From: Nitrospirales bacterium
Lineage (GTDB): Bacteria; Nitrospirota; Nitrospiria; Nitrospirales; UBA8639
Reading direction: 5' to 3'
Assembly (NCBI GenBank): GCA_029261305.1
Contig: JAJDBO010000131.1
Coordinates: 1 to 23,592, forward strand
DNA length: 23,592 bases
The stretch's first letter is position 1. The number at the start of each line of letters is the position of its first letter. Below the pieces are notes generated by a model, which searched no databases, had not been told where the DNA came from, and saw nothing but the letters and a program-made list of their open reading frames with translations. Made by a program: the position numbers and the translations under genes. This document shows, one piece after another, positions 22,345 to 23,592 of this stretch.

Positions 22345-23592
22345 CGATATCCGTCCCATCAAAGTTCATGGCCGTGTCTGTCGAGCCGTTGGGCTGACGA
22401 TCGAGGGCACAGGTCCTGTCACCTCCATTGGGCAAAGCTGTCAAATAATTTCCCCTACGGGAACCAGCGTGGAAGCGGAGGTGGTCGGGTTCCGGGATCA
22501 TCGCGTGTTAGTGATGCCGCTTGGGGAAGTACGCGGCATTGGCCCTGGCAGTCGATTGATGTATGAATCCAACGATCCTCGCGTTCCTGTGGGGCCTGAA
22601 TTACTCGGGAGGATTTTAGATGGCTTAGGTCATCCGCTAGATGGAAAAGGGCCTGTGACTTCAACCACGTCGTATCCCTTGTATTCACCTTCCCTCAATC
22701 CCTTAGATCGAGCCCGCATTACCAAACCTTTGGACCTGGGTATTCGCGCCATCAATGGACTGCTGACCTGTGGGGGTGGGCAAAAGGTTGGCATTTTTGC
22801 GGGAAGCGGGGTAGGCAAAAGTGTATTGCTCGGCATGATGTGCCGGCAAACCGCAGCAGATGTCACGGTCTTAGCACTCATTGGGGAACGAGGTCGTGAG
22901 GTCAAGGAATTCATTGAGAAGGAGTTGGGGGAAGAAGGCTTAAAAAATACGGTGGTGATTGCTGCGACATCGGATCAGCCACCTTTGGTTCGGTTGCGTG
23001 GAGCATTTATCGCGACGGCAATTGCTGAATACTTTCGTGATCAAGGCCGCGATGTGTTGTTACTTATGGATTCGTTGACTCGTGTGGGCCATGCCCAACG
23101 GGAAGTCGGTCTAGCCGTTGGAGAACCGCCGACATCAAAGGGCTATCCTCCTTCAGTATTTTCGATCCTTCCTCGACTGTTGGAACGTGTGGGTCCGACG
23201 ACGAAAGGCACGTTAACAGGCCTGTATACGGTATTGGTGGAAGGCGACGACTTGGCCGATCCCGTCGCAGATTTTGTGCGAGCGATTCTTGATGGACATA
23301 TTGTTTTAAGCCGAGATCTTGCCGCACGAGCGCATTTTCCAGCCATCGATGTCCTACAAAGTGTCAGTCGAGTGATGCCCGATATTTCAGAACCTGCACA
23401 TATGGACTCAGCTCGTGCCCTGAAGGAATTGATGTCCTTGTATCGGAACGCAGAAGATCTCATTAATTTGGGTGCCTACCGAAGTGGATCGAATCCTCGA
23501 TTAGATTTAGCCGTCGCGATGATGGACCCGATCACCCAATTTCTTCGTCAGGGAATTTCTGAACGCGCTGATTTGGCAACGAGTTTGCAAGG
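22313..23592 (+). CDS. fliI: flagellar export ATPase FliI, 3' end outside the window
   Basis: The first 426 codons are present; the frame is still open at the window edge, so the last few residues (family length about 440-470) are missing. FliI is the cytoplasmic F1-beta-like ATPase of flagellar protein export. The N-terminal barrel has IKVHGRVCRAVGLTIEG and LGRILDGLGHPLDG. Then come LGIRAINGLLTCGGGQKVGI, P-loop AGSGVGKS (163-170), the catalytic Glu192 in GERGREVKEF, Walker B LLLMDSLTR (249-257), and AQREVGLAVGEPPTSKGYPP with SVFSILPRLLERVG. LVEGDDLADPVAD and DGHIVLSRDLA are also typical. The ATG at 22313 lies inside fliH, with no strong ribosome binding site, so coupling to fliH translation is likely. 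Confidence 0.95.
   Translation, partial: MPRSTLLQRLDDIRPIKVHGRVCRAVGLTIEGTGPVTSIGQSCQIISPTGTSVEAEVVGFRDHRVLVMPLGEVRGIGPGSRLMYESNDPRVPVGPELLGRILDGLGHPLDGKGPVTSTTSYPLYSPSLNPLDRARITKPLDLGIRAINGLLTCGGGQKVGIFAGSGVGKSVLLGMMCRQTAADVTVLALIGERGREVKEFIEKELGEEGLKNTVVIAATSDQPPLVRLRGAFIATAIAEYFRDQGRDVLLLMDSLTRVGHAQREVGLAVGEPPTSKGYPPSVFSILPRLLERVGPTTKGTLTGLYTVLVEGDDLADPVADFVRAILDGHIVLSRDLAARAHFPAIDVLQSVSRVMPDISEPAHMDSARALKELMSLYRNAEDLINLGAYRSGSNPRLDLAVAMMDPITQFLRQGISERADLATSLQ

Noticed and set aside
1..23592. Search for insertion sequences, CRISPR arrays, phage genes or defence systems
   Set aside because: No transposase, integrase, terminal inverted repeats or regularly spaced repeats were seen; gene content is core metabolism and flagellar.

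Overview
This window comes from a Gram-negative, flagellated bacterium that makes molybdenum cofactor and lipopolysaccharide. The LptD protein shows an outer membrane. Moderate G+C, the overall gene style, and an NtrC-type flagellar regulatory cascade placed directly before flgBC-fliEFGHI would fit Nitrospirota (Nitrospira-like), but no rRNA or other taxonomic marker is present, so the assignment is an inference.

Layout. Positions 1-147 hold the tail of a YjbQ-family gene, followed by an unrecognised 337-residue protein (246-1259). On the minus strand, a fused dihydroneopterin aldolase (FolB)-methyltransferase gene is followed by a PHP-domain phosphoesterase gene (3155 to 1365). A compact divergent promoter region (about 3160-3250) separates this pair from a tightly overlapping molybdopterin operon, moaC-moaD/E fusion-moaA (3289-5593). 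Next come accD (fatty acid synthesis), folC (folate polyglutamylation) and lptD (LPS export), at 5867-10416. Several genes here use GTP-derived pterins: MoaA/C/DE, FolB and FolC.

From 10942 on, the window is a flagellar regulatory and structural block. It begins with a first NtrC-type response regulator. Then come a secreted TPR protein, a soluble PAS histidine kinase (FlrB/FleS-like) and a second NtrC-type regulator (FlrC/FleR-like), with overlapping ends at the TPR/kinase and kinase/regulator junctions. After a regulatory gap with a good sigma-54 promoter come flgB, flgC, fliE, fliF, fliG, fliH and the first 426 codons of fliI. The expected logic is that the kinase phosphorylates the second regulator, which activates sigma-54 RNA polymerase at the flgB promoter. 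That would express the proximal rod (FlgB, FlgC), rod/MS-ring adaptor (FliE), MS ring (FliF), rotor (FliG) and the export ATPase with its regulator (FliI, FliH).

I see no mobile element, CRISPR array, rRNA or tRNA. The most notable points are the FolB-methyltransferase fusion with a probable leaderless promoter; the MoaD-MoaE fusion, whose essential Gly-Gly is buried inside the chain while a strong internal ribosome binding site sits at the junction; the TPR protein inserted in the flagellar two-component operon; and an inverted repeat about 125-150 bases upstream of the sigma-54 promoter.
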